From the NCBI RefSeq assembly GCF_008704795.1, contig NZ_CP023690.1, positions 4,660,501 to 4,724,500 of the forward strand: DNA of 64,000 nucleotides, written 5' to 3'. The position numbers and the translations under genes are program-made. Below, in pieces: positions 15,577 to 23,631 of the stretch (its first letter is position 1; each line of letters begins with the position of its first letter). Below the pieces are notes generated by a model, which was not told where the DNA came from, did not search any database, and worked only from the letters and a program-made list of their open reading frames with translations. This DNA is from Streptomyces spectabilis (GTDB lineage Bacteria; Actinomycetota; Actinomycetes; Streptomycetales; Streptomycetaceae).

Positions 15577-16542
15577 CTACGGCTCGACCACCGTTTCCTG
15601 GGCGGCGGCCGTCGTGCCCGCCATCAGCTCCGCGTCCACGGGCACGTTCCGCTTGACCAGGGCGAGCGCGATCGGCCCCAGCTCGTGATGGCGTACGGAC
15701 GTCGTGATGAACCCCAGCTTCCGCCCGTCAGGGCCATCCGCGGCGAGGTGGATCGGCGTGCCGTGCGCCGGCAGGTGCACCTCGCTGCCGTCCAGGTGCA
15801 GGAAGACCAGGCGGCGCGGCGGCTTGCCCAGGTTCTGGACGCGGGCGACGGTCTCCTGGCCGCGGTAGCAGCCCTTCTGGAGGTGCACGGCGGTGCCGAT
15901 CCAGCCCAGCTCGTGCGGGATGGTGCGGTGGTCGGTCTCGAAGGTGAGCCGGGGGAGGTGGTGCTCGACGCGCAGCGCCTCGTGGGCGAGGAGCCCGGCG
16001 GCTGGGCCGTGCGTCCCGGCGAAGGCGGGCAGCTCCGCACGCGGCAGGAAGGCGTCGCGGCCGTGCGCGGTCTCGCGTACGGCCACACCGTCGGGCAGGG
16101 CGGCGATCGACCCGGCGGGCAGGTGCACGACCGCGAAGTCCTCGGTGCGGTCGGCGACTTCGACGCGGTAGAAGAACTTCATGCTCTCCAGGTACGCGAT
16201 CAGCGCTTCCTGGGTGCCGGGCTCGACGTGCGCCCACATCGTCTCGCCGTCGTCGACGAGGTAGAGGGCGTGCTCGATGTGCCCGTTGGCGGAGAGGATC
16301 AGCGCCTCGGTGGCCCGGCCCGCCGGGAGGTCGCTGACGTGCTGGGTGAGCAGCAGGTGCAGCCAGCTCAGCCGGTCGGCACCGGTCACGGTGACCACGC
16401 CGCGGTGCGAGAGGTCGACGAATCCGGTGCCGTCGGCGAGGGCGCGCTGCTCGCGGAACAGGTCGCCGTAGTGGGCCGCGACGCCTTCGTCCACGCCCTC
16501 GGCGGGGACGGCGCCGGGCAGGGACAGCAGGGGGCTCTTCAT
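15577..16542 (-). CDS. ygfZ: YgfZ/GcvT-domain folate-binding protein
   Basis: 321 residues. The diagnostic motif KGCYRGQE is present with its conserved Cys at C225, within a GcvT-like fold (GADRLSWLHLLLTQHVSDL at about 55-73). YgfZ uses tetrahydrofolate to support iron-sulfur cluster enzymes. The ATG at 16542 is preferred over a GTG six bases upstream because a TAGTCT -10 box lies 8 nt before it, giving a leaderless message. It starts only 34 bp after the nur stop codon on the same strand. Confidence 0.9.
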   Translation of the reverse strand: MKSPLLSLPGAVPAEGVDEGVAAHYGDLFREQRALADGTGFVDLSHRGVVTVTGADRLSWLHLLLTQHVSDLPAGRATEALILSANGHIEHALYLVDDGETMWAHVEPGTQEALIAYLESMKFFYRVEVADRTEDFAVVHLPAGSIAALPDGVAVRETAHGRDAFLPRAELPAFAGTHGPAAGLLAHEALRVEHHLPRLTFETDHRTIPHELGWIGTAVHLQKGCYRGQETVARVQNLGKPPRRLVFLHLDGSEVHLPAHGTPIHLAADGPDGRKLGFITTSVRHHELGPIALALVKRNVPVDAELMAGTTAAAQETVVEP

Positions 16543-16576
16543 GTTCACAAAGACTACGACCCGCGCGGGCCCGTGT

Positions 16577-17098
16577 TTATTTCTCCCCCGGGCTCTCGCC
16601 GGAGGTCTTGCGCGAAGCCGCCCCCGTGGCCTCGTCGGAGTCGTCGCGGGCTGCGGCGGGGCCGTCCGTCGCGCACGTACCGCACCGGCCGAAGATCGCG
16701 AAGTGCTTCATGTCCGTGTCGAAGCCGAACGTCGCGCGCAGCTTCGCGGTGAAGTCGGCGGCGACCTCGACGTCGGCCTCGATGACCGCCGTGCAGTCCC
16801 GGCACACCAGGTGGATGTGGTGGTGGCGGTCCGCGAGGTGGTAGGTGGGCGCGCCGTGCCCGAGGTGGGCGTGGGAGACGAGACCCAGCTCCTCCAGGAG
16901 CTCCAGGGTGCGGTAGACGGTGGAGATGTTGACCCCCGACGCCGTCCTGCGGACCTCGCAGAGGATGTCGTCGGGGGTCGCGTGCTCCAGTTTGTCGACG
17001 GCTTCGAGCACCAGCTGGCGCTGCGGTGTCAGGCGGTAGCCGCGCTGCCGCAGGTCGCTCTTCCAGTCCGTCGTCGCGTCCGGGTCCGTGGTCACCAC
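16577..17098 (-). CDS. nur: Nur, nickel-responsive Fur-family regulator
   Basis: 173 residues. From TDWKSDLRQRGYRLTPQRQLVLEAVD through STVYRTLELLEELGLVSHAHLGHGAPTYHLADRHHHIHLVCRDC to GFDTDMKHFAIFGRC the sequence follows what I recall of Streptomyces coelicolor Nur almost residue for residue, including the HHHIH metal cluster. Nur with nickel represses nickel uptake genes and the iron superoxide dismutase gene. The C-terminus after FGRC is about 30 residues, polar and acidic, longer than I remember. GTG at 17098 lies 7 nt after a TAGACT -10 box; the adjacent GTG at 17095 is possible. Confidence 0.88.
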   Translation of the reverse strand: MVTTDPDATTDWKSDLRQRGYRLTPQRQLVLEAVDKLEHATPDDILCEVRRTASGVNISTVYRTLELLEELGLVSHAHLGHGAPTYHLADRHHHIHLVCRDCTAVIEADVEVAADFTAKLRATFGFDTDMKHFAIFGRCGTCATDGPAAARDDSDEATGAASRKTSGESPGEK

Positions 17099-17115
17099 AC
17101 CCCCGAGTCTAGGGA

Positions 17116-17688
17116 CTACTTGAAGAAGGCGATGCCGTCGTCGGGCAGGTCGCCCAGGTTGCGGGCCATCTCCGCGACCTCTTCGGGGGACACGACCTTC
17201 TTGAGCTGAGCCGACATGTAGGGGCGCAGCGGCACCTCGGGGGTCTGCTTCTCGCCGACCCACATCAGGTCGCTCTTCACATAGCCGTAGAGGCGCTTGC
17301 CGCCGCTGTACGGGCCGGAGGCCGCGGTGCGGGCCACGGCGTCCGTGGCCAGGTCGATCTGCGGCTTCTGGTCGGCGAGCTCGCCGTACCAGACCTCGAC
17401 GACGCCGTCCTGGCGGACCATGACGACCTCGACCTTGCGGTCCTTGTCGACGCGCCAGAAGCCGGACTCGGACTCCAGGGGCTCGGTCTTCTTGCCCTCG
17501 GCGTCGAGCACCCACGTGTGCGAGTGGTACTCGAGGAAGTCCCGCCCGTCGTGCGTGAAGGTGACCTCCTGGCCGAAGTTCGCCTTCGCGGAGCCGGGGA
17601 AGTCGGTGACGCCCGCGCCCTCCCAGGTGCCGAGGAGCCAGACGAGGGGGACGAGGTCGGGGTGCAGGTCGGACGGAATCTGGATCAT
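17116..17688 (-). CDS. Nitrobindin-like beta-barrel protein (FABP/THAP4 family) lacking the haem histidine
   Basis: 190 residues forming a small beta-barrel. The signature GxWxGxG appears as GTWEGAG at 20-26. Nitrobindins bind haem through a histidine near the C-terminus in a P-H-(L/M)-S-A-x-L context; here the corresponding stretch reads RPYMSAQLKKV, with Tyr in place of His. It therefore belongs with the ferric nitrobindin-like group, where haem binding is doubtful. The gene precedes nur on the same strand, 17 bp away, but nur has its own -10 box in the gap. Confidence 0.85.
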   Translation of the reverse strand: MIQIPSDLHPDLVPLVWLLGTWEGAGVTDFPGSAKANFGQEVTFTHDGRDFLEYHSHTWVLDAEGKKTEPLESESGFWRVDKDRKVEVVMVRQDGVVEVWYGELADQKPQIDLATDAVARTAASGPYSGGKRLYGYVKSDLMWVGEKQTPEVPLRPYMSAQLKKVVSPEEVAEMARNLGDLPDDGIAFFK

Positions 17689-17728
17689 GGGTTGCTCAGG
17701 AGTCTCTCGTGGGGGTCCCGGTGGGGGG

Positions 17729-17830
17729 TCAGCGCTGGCCCTGGTACAGCTTCTTCACGGCCAGACCGGTGAAGGCGAGAACGCCGACGCAGACCAGGAC
17801 AAGGAGTGCGGAGAAGAAGGCCTCAAGCAC
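17729..17830 (-). CDS. Small single-helix membrane protein (33 residues)
   Basis: A GTG-initiated ORF with GAGGAG 8-9 nt upstream encodes one transmembrane helix (SALLVLVCVGVLAFTGLAV) followed by a short basic tail (KKLYQGQR). It is too short for most ORF callers. The good ribosome site and the clean helix-plus-positive-tail layout support it. It sits 40 bp before the nitrobindin-like gene on the same strand. Function unknown. Confidence 0.6.
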   Translation of the reverse strand: MLEAFFSALLVLVCVGVLAFTGLAVKKLYQGQR

Positions 17831-17934
17831 GGGGTGCTCCTCGGTGAGCTGTGGTGAGCGGTATACAGAGCCAGGCTCCACTGTAGTGGGGCCGCGCGGC
17901 CGCTTCTCGGCGAGGTCCGCCGTACGCTGGACGT

Positions 17935-18192
17935 ATGTACGCGCGACGGCGTCAGGTGTACTTCGCCATGATGGGCACGTGCCTGGCCCTGTTCGTCCTG
18001 GCCTGGGGCGTCGTACGGCTCTGGTCGGTCCCGGCCGCGGTCGGCATGTGCGTGGTGGCGATGGTGATCCCCCCGCTCGCGGCCATCGTGGCGAACCGCC
18101 GCGGCCCCGACGACCGCTGGTGGGACGACCCGTCCGGGGACCCCAGATCGGACGAGTGGTGGGACGAGCTAGACGGCAAGCGCCGGCCCTAG
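17935..18192 (+). CDS. DUF3099 membrane protein
   Basis: 85 residues: a short basic N-terminus (MYARRRQVYF), two transmembrane helices (about 11-30 and 33-53) and an acidic Trp-rich tail (DDRWWDDPSGD, DEWWDEL). This is the DUF3099 pattern of actinobacteria; function unknown. ATG lies exactly 6 nt after a TACGCT -10 box (17923-17928), so the message is probably leaderless. Confidence 0.8.
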   Translation: MYARRRQVYFAMMGTCLALFVLAWGVVRLWSVPAAVGMCVVAMVIPPLAAIVANRRGPDDRWWDDPSGDPRSDEWWDELDGKRRP

Positions 18193-18224
18193 CGGGTGCC
18201 CAACGGTTGATCGGCCTTCGGCCT

Positions 18225-18392
18225 CGTCCTCAAACGCCGGACAGGCTGAATACCCACGGCCCGAGCCGGAGACTTCCAGCCCGTCCGGCGTTTGAGGACG
18301 AGGCGCGAAGCGCCGATAAACACCCGCACAGGCCGGACGGGCTGAGACGTGCCACTTGCGGCAGCTTCCAGCCCGTCCGGCGTTTGAGGACG
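18225..18392. repeat. Three copies of the Streptomyces intergenic repeat
   Basis: The 24-bp element occurs inverted at 18225-18248 and direct at 18277-18300 and 18369-18392; the last two are each followed by the same GAGGCGCG(A/G)AGCGCCGAT extension. Facing copies can pair as a long hairpin. The 293 bp between the DUF3099 gene and the convergent DUF1416 gene contain these copies and no gene. Confidence 0.7.
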
Positions 18393-18485
18393 AGGCGCGG
18401 AGCGCCGATGAGCGCCCGCACAGGCCGAAAGGCCGCACCCCGTGGCGTCCAACCCCTGGGATGCGGCCCCCGGCCGGTGAAGGGC

Positions 18486-18773
18486 TCAGACGGCGATGGC
18501 CACCTCGGCGAGCCCGCCCTTCTGCGCGACCACGGTGCGGTCGGCCGTGCCGCCCGGCACGAGGGCACGCACCGTCCACGTGCCCTCGGCCGCGTAGAAG
18601 CGGAACTGACCGGTCGCCGAGGTCGGCACCTCGGCGGTGAACTCGCCGGTCGAGTCGAGCAGCCGGACGTAGCCGGTCACCGGCTCGCCGTCGCGGGTCA
18701 CCTGGCCCTGGATGGTGGTCTCACCGGACTTCGCCGTCGAGGCGTCGGGGCCGCCGGCCTTGGCTCCACACAT
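18486..18773 (-). CDS. DUF1416 protein (SseC-like partner of the sulfurtransferase)
   Basis: 95 residues with a small beta-sandwich pattern (TTIQGQVTRDGEPVTGYVRLLDSTGEFTAEVPTSATGQFRFYAAEGTWTVRAL), resembling a transthyretin/CarboxypepD regulatory-like fold. DUF1416 proteins, SseC in mycobacteria, are encoded directly after CysA-type thiosulfate sulfurtransferases, as here (36 bp gap, same strand), and are thought to act with them in sulfur metabolism. The N-terminus MCGAKAGG carries a Cys at position 2. Confidence 0.88.
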   Translation of the reverse strand: MCGAKAGGPDASTAKSGETTIQGQVTRDGEPVTGYVRLLDSTGEFTAEVPTSATGQFRFYAAEGTWTVRALVPGGTADRTVVAQKGGLAEVAIAV

Positions 18774-18809
18774 GGGTACTCCTAGGAATGAGGGGGAAGG
18801 GGCGGCGGA

Positions 18810-19655
18810 CTACTTGCCGGCGCCGAGCTCGATCGGCACACCCACGAGGGAGCCGTACTCGGTCCAGGAGCCGTCGTAGTTCTTGACGTTCTCGACGCCG
18901 AGCAGCTCGTGCAGCACGAACCAGGTCAGGGCCGAGCGCTCACCGATGCGGCAGTACGCGATGGTGTCCGTGGCCAGGTCGACGCCCTCTTCGGCGTACA
19001 GCGCCTTGAGCTCGTCGTCGGACTTGAAGGTGCCGTCGTCCTTGGCGTTCTTCGACCACGGGATGTTGCGGGCGCTGGGCACGTGGCCGGGGCGCTGCGA
19101 CTGCTCCTGCGGCAGGTGGGCCGGGGCCAGCAGCTTGCCGGAGAACTCGTCGGGCGAGCGGACGTCGACCAGGTTCTGCGTGCCGATCGCGGCGACGACG
19201 TCGTCGCGGAAGGCGCGGATGGAGGAGTCCTGCGGCTTGGCCTTGTACGCGGTGGCCGGGCGGCTCGGGACCTGGGAGCCGTCGACCAGGTCGCGGGAGT
19301 CCAGCTCCCACTTCTTGCGGCCGCCGTCGAGGAGGCGCACGTCCTGGTGGCCGTAGAGCTTGAAGTACCAGAAGGCGTAGGACGCGAACCAGTTGTTGTT
19401 GCCGCCGTAGAGCACGACGGTGGAGTCGTTCGCGATGCCCTTGGCGGAGAGGAGCTTCTCGAAGCCCTCCTGGTCGATGAAGTCGCGGCGGACCGGGTCC
19501 TGGAGGTCCTTGGTCCAGTCGATCCGGATCGCGTTCTTGATGTGGTTCTTGTCGTACGCCGAGGTGTCCTCGTCCACCTCGACGAGGACGACCTTCGGGT
19601 CGTCGATGTGGGCCTCGACCCAGTCGGCGTCTACCAGGACGTCGCTGCGGCTCAT
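18810..19655 (-). CDS. Thiosulfate sulfurtransferase (rhodanese), CysA/SseA type
   Basis: 281 residues, two rhodanese domains. The active-site loop CRIGERS begins at catalytic C235; the N-terminal domain lacks the cysteine as usual. NWFASYAFWYFKLYGHQDVRLLDGGRKKW is the characteristic linker region. The enzyme transfers sulfane sulfur from thiosulfate to thiophilic acceptors in the cytoplasm. ATG at 19655 has GGAGGAG 7 nt upstream. It heads an operon with the DUF1416 gene, behind the Cys-containing leader peptide at 19797-19877. Confidence 0.92.
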   Translation of the reverse strand: MSRSDVLVDADWVEAHIDDPKVVLVEVDEDTSAYDKNHIKNAIRIDWTKDLQDPVRRDFIDQEGFEKLLSAKGIANDSTVVLYGGNNNWFASYAFWYFKLYGHQDVRLLDGGRKKWELDSRDLVDGSQVPSRPATAYKAKPQDSSIRAFRDDVVAAIGTQNLVDVRSPDEFSGKLLAPAHLPQEQSQRPGHVPSARNIPWSKNAKDDGTFKSDDELKALYAEEGVDLATDTIAYCRIGERSALTWFVLHELLGVENVKNYDGSWTEYGSLVGVPIELGAGK

Positions 19656-19796
19656 GCGTTTCTCCTCCGGAGCAGGTGCGGCGAAGCTGAACGGTGAGGT
19701 GCGGTCACGCGGGTGCGGGGAGGCACGGGCGTACGGCACGTGATGGCCCTGACGGTGGTCAACGGGCCGGGGAGATACGGGAGTCGGGCATCCCGC

Positions 19797-19877
19797 TCAG
19801 AGAGCGCGACAGAGCATGGCGGCGACGCGGCACAGGTCCACTGCCCGCCGCTTCGTGAGGTCCGCCTGTCGGTGCAT
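19797..19877 (-). CDS. Cysteine-containing leader peptide of the sulfurtransferase operon
   Basis: A 26-codon ORF encodes a basic peptide opening MHRQADLTKRRAVDL and ending CRVAAMLCRAL, with two Leu-Cys-Arg units. The ATG is 7 nt after a TACGAT -10 box, so it is leaderless. Peptides with this sequence precede sulfur genes in many Streptomyces. Mycobacterial leaderless cysteine-rich ORFs are known to attenuate the genes behind them according to charged Cys-tRNA supply; the same role is inferred here. About 140 bp separate it from the sulfurtransferase start. Confidence 0.82.
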   Translation of the reverse strand: MHRQADLTKRRAVDLCRVAAMLCRAL

Positions 19878-19884
19878 GGGTCCG

Positions 19885-19890
19885 ATCGTA
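19885..19890 (-). promoter_or_regulatory. -10 box of the leader peptide/sulfurtransferase operon
   Basis: TACGAT on the minus strand, 7 nt before the leader-peptide ATG. It fits the TANNNT consensus, and transcription from it would begin at or next to the ATG. The remaining stretch up to 20132 holds no gene; it has a G+C-rich part and short GTAC dyads only. Confidence 0.55.
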
Positions 19891-20132
19891 GGGACGACGG
19901 CACGACCGTGTCACCGGCATGTCGGATGGTGAGACGATTTCGTCCAGCATGTGAGCGGAGTGCCGCTTTCCGGCCGCCGCCGAGGGCGCGCCGCCCCGTC
20001 CCCGCCGGAGGACTGCACGCCCGCCATCTGAAGTACGGACATCCGCGTCTCGTACTACGGACAGCACGCGCGGCAAAACCGGCGCGCCGGACGAAACCGG
20101 AGGCCAGGGACCGGGGGGCCGGAGGCCGGAGC

Positions 20133-20885
20133 TCAGGACACCAGGTCCACGTTCTCGCCCTTCACCGCCACGTCCACCCCGTCCGGCGCGGCCTGCACCG
20201 TGTCGAGCTGGATGCCGCCGGGCAGGTCCGAGACCTTCTCCTGGAAGTCGGTGACGTCGCGGACCAGGCCCTCGGGCAGCGGCACGCTGACGCCGAGCAC
20301 GTTCAGCTTGTCCGGGATCTTGTCGGCGTGCACGCGGATGGTGTCGCCCTCGACGCTGACCGTGCTCAGCACGTCCACGGGCTCGGGCAGCTTCGTGCCG
20401 CCCTTGCTGACCTCGACCGAGACCTTGATCTTGCCGTCGCCGCCGTCGGAGAGGCCGACCACCTCGCCCTTGGCGCCGAGGGGCAGTTCGACCGGCTCGG
20501 CCTTCGCGGTCTTGAGCAGCTCGTCGTAGGAGATCCGGGCGATCCCCGCGGCCCGGTCGGCGGTGGCAGAGCTGTAGTCGCTGGAGAAGTCGACGCCGTG
20601 CATGGTGGCGCTGAGGTCGGCGACGCGGATGGTGTCGCCGTCGGACTTGGCGTCGTAGTCCTTCATCGTGATCTCGACGTCGTCGAGCTTGCCGCCGAGG
20701 AACTGGGTCAGGAACGGGAAGCCCTTGATGGACACGTCCGGCGTGCTGCTGAGCCCCTCCTGGCTCTTGATCTTGTCGGCCGCCTCGCTCTCCGCGTACG
20801 AGACCGCGAAGCGGTCGGCCGCGACGAACAGGCCGCCGAGGACCACGACGACGATCAGGAGTATGCGTATCGCGCGCTTGCTCAT
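20133..20885 (-). CDS. DUF2993 / LmeA-like phospholipid-binding protein
   Basis: 250 residues. An N-terminal membrane anchor (IRILLIVVVVLGGLFVAADRFAV, about 5-27) is followed by the DUF2993 domain with the conserved opening SYAESEAADKIKSQEGLSSTPDVSIKGFPFLTQFLGGKLDDVEI. LmeA of mycobacteria is a periplasmic phospholipid-binding protein needed for late mannan elongation of lipoglycans; the exact role in Streptomyces is not known. ATG at 20885. A larger paralogue lies at 32525-33742. Confidence 0.85.
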   Translation of the reverse strand: MSKRAIRILLIVVVVLGGLFVAADRFAVSYAESEAADKIKSQEGLSSTPDVSIKGFPFLTQFLGGKLDDVEITMKDYDAKSDGDTIRVADLSATMHGVDFSSDYSSATADRAAGIARISYDELLKTAKAEPVELPLGAKGEVVGLSDGGDGKIKVSVEVSKGGTKLPEPVDVLSTVSVEGDTIRVHADKIPDKLNVLGVSVPLPEGLVRDVTDFQEKVSDLPGGIQLDTVQAAPDGVDVAVKGENVDLVS

Positions 20886-21031
20886 GCCTGGATTCCCGTT
20901 CCCCCGCCTCAGAGTCAGTTGCCGCGAGCCTAAAGGACAGGTCCCCGGCGGGAGCGGCAGGGCGGGGACCTGTCGAACAGCTGTGACGATCGCCCCGCAC
21001 CCGTACGAAGCGGACGCGCGCGGCCTGCGCG

Positions 21032-22234
21032 TCAGCCGATGGCACGCCCCAGGAGGTACACGGCGGGCGCCGCGGCGGCCAGCGGCAGCGCGACCCCGGC
21101 CGTGAAGTGGACGAACCGCGACGGGTAGTCGTAGCTGGCCACCCGGTGCCCCACGAGCGCGCACACACCGGCGGCGAGGCCGAGCAGCGCGCCCTTGGAG
21201 CCGAAGTCGGTGGGGCCGCCGACCGCGATGCCCGCACCGGCCGCCGCGAGCAGCGCCACCACCACGGACGCGGCCGTGGGCAGCGGCAGCGCGCGGGCGA
21301 GCACGGCCGCCGCGACCGCGATGCCGCCGACGGTCGCCGCCTCGTGCGCGGCGGCCAGGTGCCCGGCCGCGATGATCGTGAGCGCGCTGGAGGCGACGGT
21401 CGCCATCAGGCCGTACATCCGCTCGTCGGCGCCGGCGTGGCTGCGCAGCTGGAGCACGAGGACGAGCAGCACCCAGACGCCGAGGGTGCCCAGGATCGCG
21501 GCCGGGGCGTTGCCCTCGCCGGTGGCGAGCAGCGCGGCGTCGGCGACGAGCCCGCCGAGGAAGGCGAGCGCGATGCCCTGCCGGGCGGGCCACATGCCGT
21601 TGAGGCGGAACCAGCCCGCGGCCGTCACGGCCTGGAGGATCACCAGCGGTACGAGCAGCGCGTACTGCCCCATCGCCGCGCCCCCGGCGAGCAGCAGGCC
21701 GAGCACCGCCGTGAGCGCGGCGGGCTGCATCCCCGGCTCGATGATCGGTGACCGCCCCTCGGCCCGCGCCCGCTGGGCATCGGTGATCCGAGCGTTCCCG
21801 GTGGTGGTGGCGGGGCCGTAGGTGGGCGCGGGCTCCTCCGGCACCTCTGCGGGCGGCTCGTACCCGCCGCCCGCGCCGCCCGCGGGCTGCTGGTACGGGG
21901 CCTGGGCGTAGGAGGCCTCAGGAGCCGGGGCCCACTGGTCGGCGGACTGCTGCGGCAGGTACGCGGTCTCGGTGACGTCGGCGACAGGCATCGGCATCGG
22001 CTGGATCTGCGTCTCCCAGGTCTGCCCCTGCCACTGCTGGGTGTAGTCCTGGTGGTCCTGCTGCCCCGCGTAGGGGTCCTGGTACCCCCACTGCTGCTGG
22101 TACTGCGCATCGGCGTGCTGCGGCTGCGCCTGCGGCACCTGCTGCTGGTACGGGTCGTAGGGGTCGTACCCCTGCTGCCCCTGCTGCGCCTGGTACGGGT
22201 CGTACCCCTGGTGCGGCTGGTCGCTCAACGTCAT
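21032..22234 (-). CDS. Membrane protein with Gln/Tyr-rich N-terminal region
   Basis: 400 residues. The first 130 are low-complexity, rich in Gln, Tyr and Pro (repeats of the type GYDPYQ, QQQ, YQQP). Then come about eight hydrophobic helices from about residue 165 to the end. No family is recognised. The ATG overlaps the TGA of the MoaD-like gene as ATGA. Note that AGGAGG abuts this ATG with no spacing, whereas a TTG two codons later is 6 nt from it; initiation at the TTG (22228) is a real alternative. Confidence 0.75.
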   Translation of the reverse strand: MTLSDQPHQGYDPYQAQQGQQGYDPYDPYQQQVPQAQPQHADAQYQQQWGYQDPYAGQQDHQDYTQQWQGQTWETQIQPMPMPVADVTETAYLPQQSADQWAPAPEASYAQAPYQQPAGGAGGGYEPPAEVPEEPAPTYGPATTTGNARITDAQRARAEGRSPIIEPGMQPAALTAVLGLLLAGGAAMGQYALLVPLVILQAVTAAGWFRLNGMWPARQGIALAFLGGLVADAALLATGEGNAPAAILGTLGVWVLLVLVLQLRSHAGADERMYGLMATVASSALTIIAAGHLAAAHEAATVGGIAVAAAVLARALPLPTAASVVVALLAAAGAGIAVGGPTDFGSKGALLGLAAGVCALVGHRVASYDYPSRFVHFTAGVALPLAAAAPAVYLLGRAIG

Positions 22235-22485
22235 CCTCCTGCGAACGGCGGGAGCACCTCGACCGTGCCGCCCTCGGCCAGACGTACCGTCTCATGGGCG
22301 CGCGTGCCCACGGGGTCGCCGTCGACGAGGAACGAGCAGCGGAGCAGGACGCGCTCCAGCTCCCCGGGGTGTCGCACGCGGGCCGCGCTCAGCGCGTCGG
22401 CCAGCGTGGCCTCCGCGTACGGCTCCTCGGCAAGGCCCGCGGCCGCCTTCGCCGCGGCCCAGTACCGGATCGTCCCGGCTGCCAT
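22231..22485 (-). CDS. MoaD/ThiS-family sulfur carrier protein
   Basis: 84 residues ending in the diglycine tail FAGG that defines ubiquitin-like sulfur carriers. The N-terminus GTIRYWAAAKAAAGLAEE and the segment PPFAGG fit MoaD, the small subunit of molybdopterin synthase. AGGAGG precedes the ATG at 22485. It overlaps the downstream membrane protein gene by 4 nt (ATGA). Other molybdopterin genes are not in this window. Confidence 0.85.
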   Translation of the reverse strand: MAAGTIRYWAAAKAAAGLAEEPYAEATLADALSAARVRHPGELERVLLRCSFLVDGDPVGTRAHETVRLAEGGTVEVLPPFAGG

Positions 22486-22505
22486 GGTGCCCCTCCTGCC
22501 ACTCG

Positions 22506-23351
22506 TCACTCGGCGGTTGCCGACGTCCATGATGCCGTGGCCCAGTCGGCGATCCGCCCCAGGAGCGCGTCGTCCGCCGCGTGCTCGGCGTGGCCCATGC
22601 CCGCTTCCAGCCACAGCTCGGCCGCGCCGGACGCGGCGGCCGCCAGCATCCGCGGATGGTCGACGGGGAAGTACGGGTCCCGGTCGCCGTGGACGATCAG
22701 GAGCGGCGTCGGCGCGAGCAGCGGCACCGCCTCCGTCGGCGACAGGGGCACCGGGTCCCACTCGCGCGGATGGATGCGGGTGCGTAGACCCAGGCGGCCC
22801 ACGGCCCGGCCCGCGGGGCGGGTGACCAGCCAGTGCAGCCGCCGCATCGGCGCGGTGCCCCGGTAGAACCAGCGGGCGGGGGCACTGACCGCGACGACGG
22901 CGTCAACCCGCGCTTCCGTGCGCCCCCTGTGCAACGCCGCGTGGCGCAGGACCACGGAGCCGCCCATGGAGAAACCGACGGTCACCACGCGCGTGTGCCC
23001 GAGCGAGCGCGCCCAGGCGACGGCCGCCGCCACGTCGAGCACCTCGCGGTCGCCGACCGTGGAGCGTCCGCCGGAGGCCCCGTGCCCCCGGAACGAGAAC
23101 GTGACCACGGCCGCACGCTGCGCGAACGCCCGCGCCGCCCGCCGCACGTGGGGTCGCGCCCGGTCCCCCGTGAAGCCGTGCGCCACCACGATCGCGGGCC
23201 CGCCGACCGGCCCCGGGCCCGGGTCGTACGCGGCGTCGAGGCGTACCCCGTCCGCGCTACGGAGCGTCGTACGCAGCGTTGCGCTCCGCTGAACGCGAGT
23301 GATCGGGGGCACAGAAGATCGCGCCGTCTGACCTGCCGGACCGGAACTCAT
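22506..23351 (-). CDS. Alpha/beta hydrolase
   Basis: 281 residues. The nucleophile elbow GFSMGG, oxyanion region AHGFTGDR, FSFRGHGASGG and the acid/base pair in HGDRDPYFP and MGHAEH all fit a Ser-Asp-His alpha/beta hydrolase. Substrate unknown. ATG at 23351 is used; an in-frame extension reaches further upstream but overlaps the glnR control region. It is followed, 20 bp on, by the MoaD-like gene, so the three genes down to 21032 probably form an operon. Confidence 0.85.
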   Translation of the reverse strand: MSSGPAGQTARSSVPPITRVQRSATLRTTLRSADGVRLDAAYDPGPGPVGGPAIVVAHGFTGDRARPHVRRAARAFAQRAAVVTFSFRGHGASGGRSTVGDREVLDVAAAVAWARSLGHTRVVTVGFSMGGSVVLRHAALHRGRTEARVDAVVAVSAPARWFYRGTAPMRRLHWLVTRPAGRAVGRLGLRTRIHPREWDPVPLSPTEAVPLLAPTPLLIVHGDRDPYFPVDHPRMLAAAASGAAELWLEAGMGHAEHAADDALLGRIADWATASWTSATAE

Positions 23352-23565
23352 GTGGGCTATTCTGCTGCGCAGAGGATCCGGGCAACGCAGCCCCCGGGTC
23401 CTTTCGTGCTTTCCGGGCCCGTTGGTACGGACCGCGCGCAACGCGGTCGGTAAACGTAGCCTCAAGACCGGCGAGCACGGACGCCTCCCCGGGCGCGGGA
23501 GGTGTAGCAACGTACGAAGCAGTGCCCCCACGTCCTCGCACGGGACCCGAGGAGGAACCGACGTA

Positions 23566-23631
23566 ATGGGCGAGCGAAACGTGCACGGCAGTCAGCAGGC
23601 CCCGTCCCCCCAGGCAGGTGGGGCGCGATGA
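23566..23631 (+). CDS. Upstream ORF translationally coupled to glnR
   Basis: A 21-codon ORF ([21 protein letters not shown]) starts at ATG 23566 with GAGGAGG about 10 nt upstream, a far stronger ribosome site than glnR itself has. Its TGA (23629-23631) overlaps the glnR ATG as ATGA. This layout is typical of translational coupling and suggests that GlnR synthesis depends on translation of the leader. Function as a peptide is not implied. Confidence 0.6.
   Translation: MGERNVHGSQQAPSPQAGGAR

Noticed and set aside
18225..18392. Regularly placed repeats resembling a CRISPR array
   Set aside because: Copies are in both orientations, spacing is uneven, and the same element occurs at scattered intergenic places; no cas genes.
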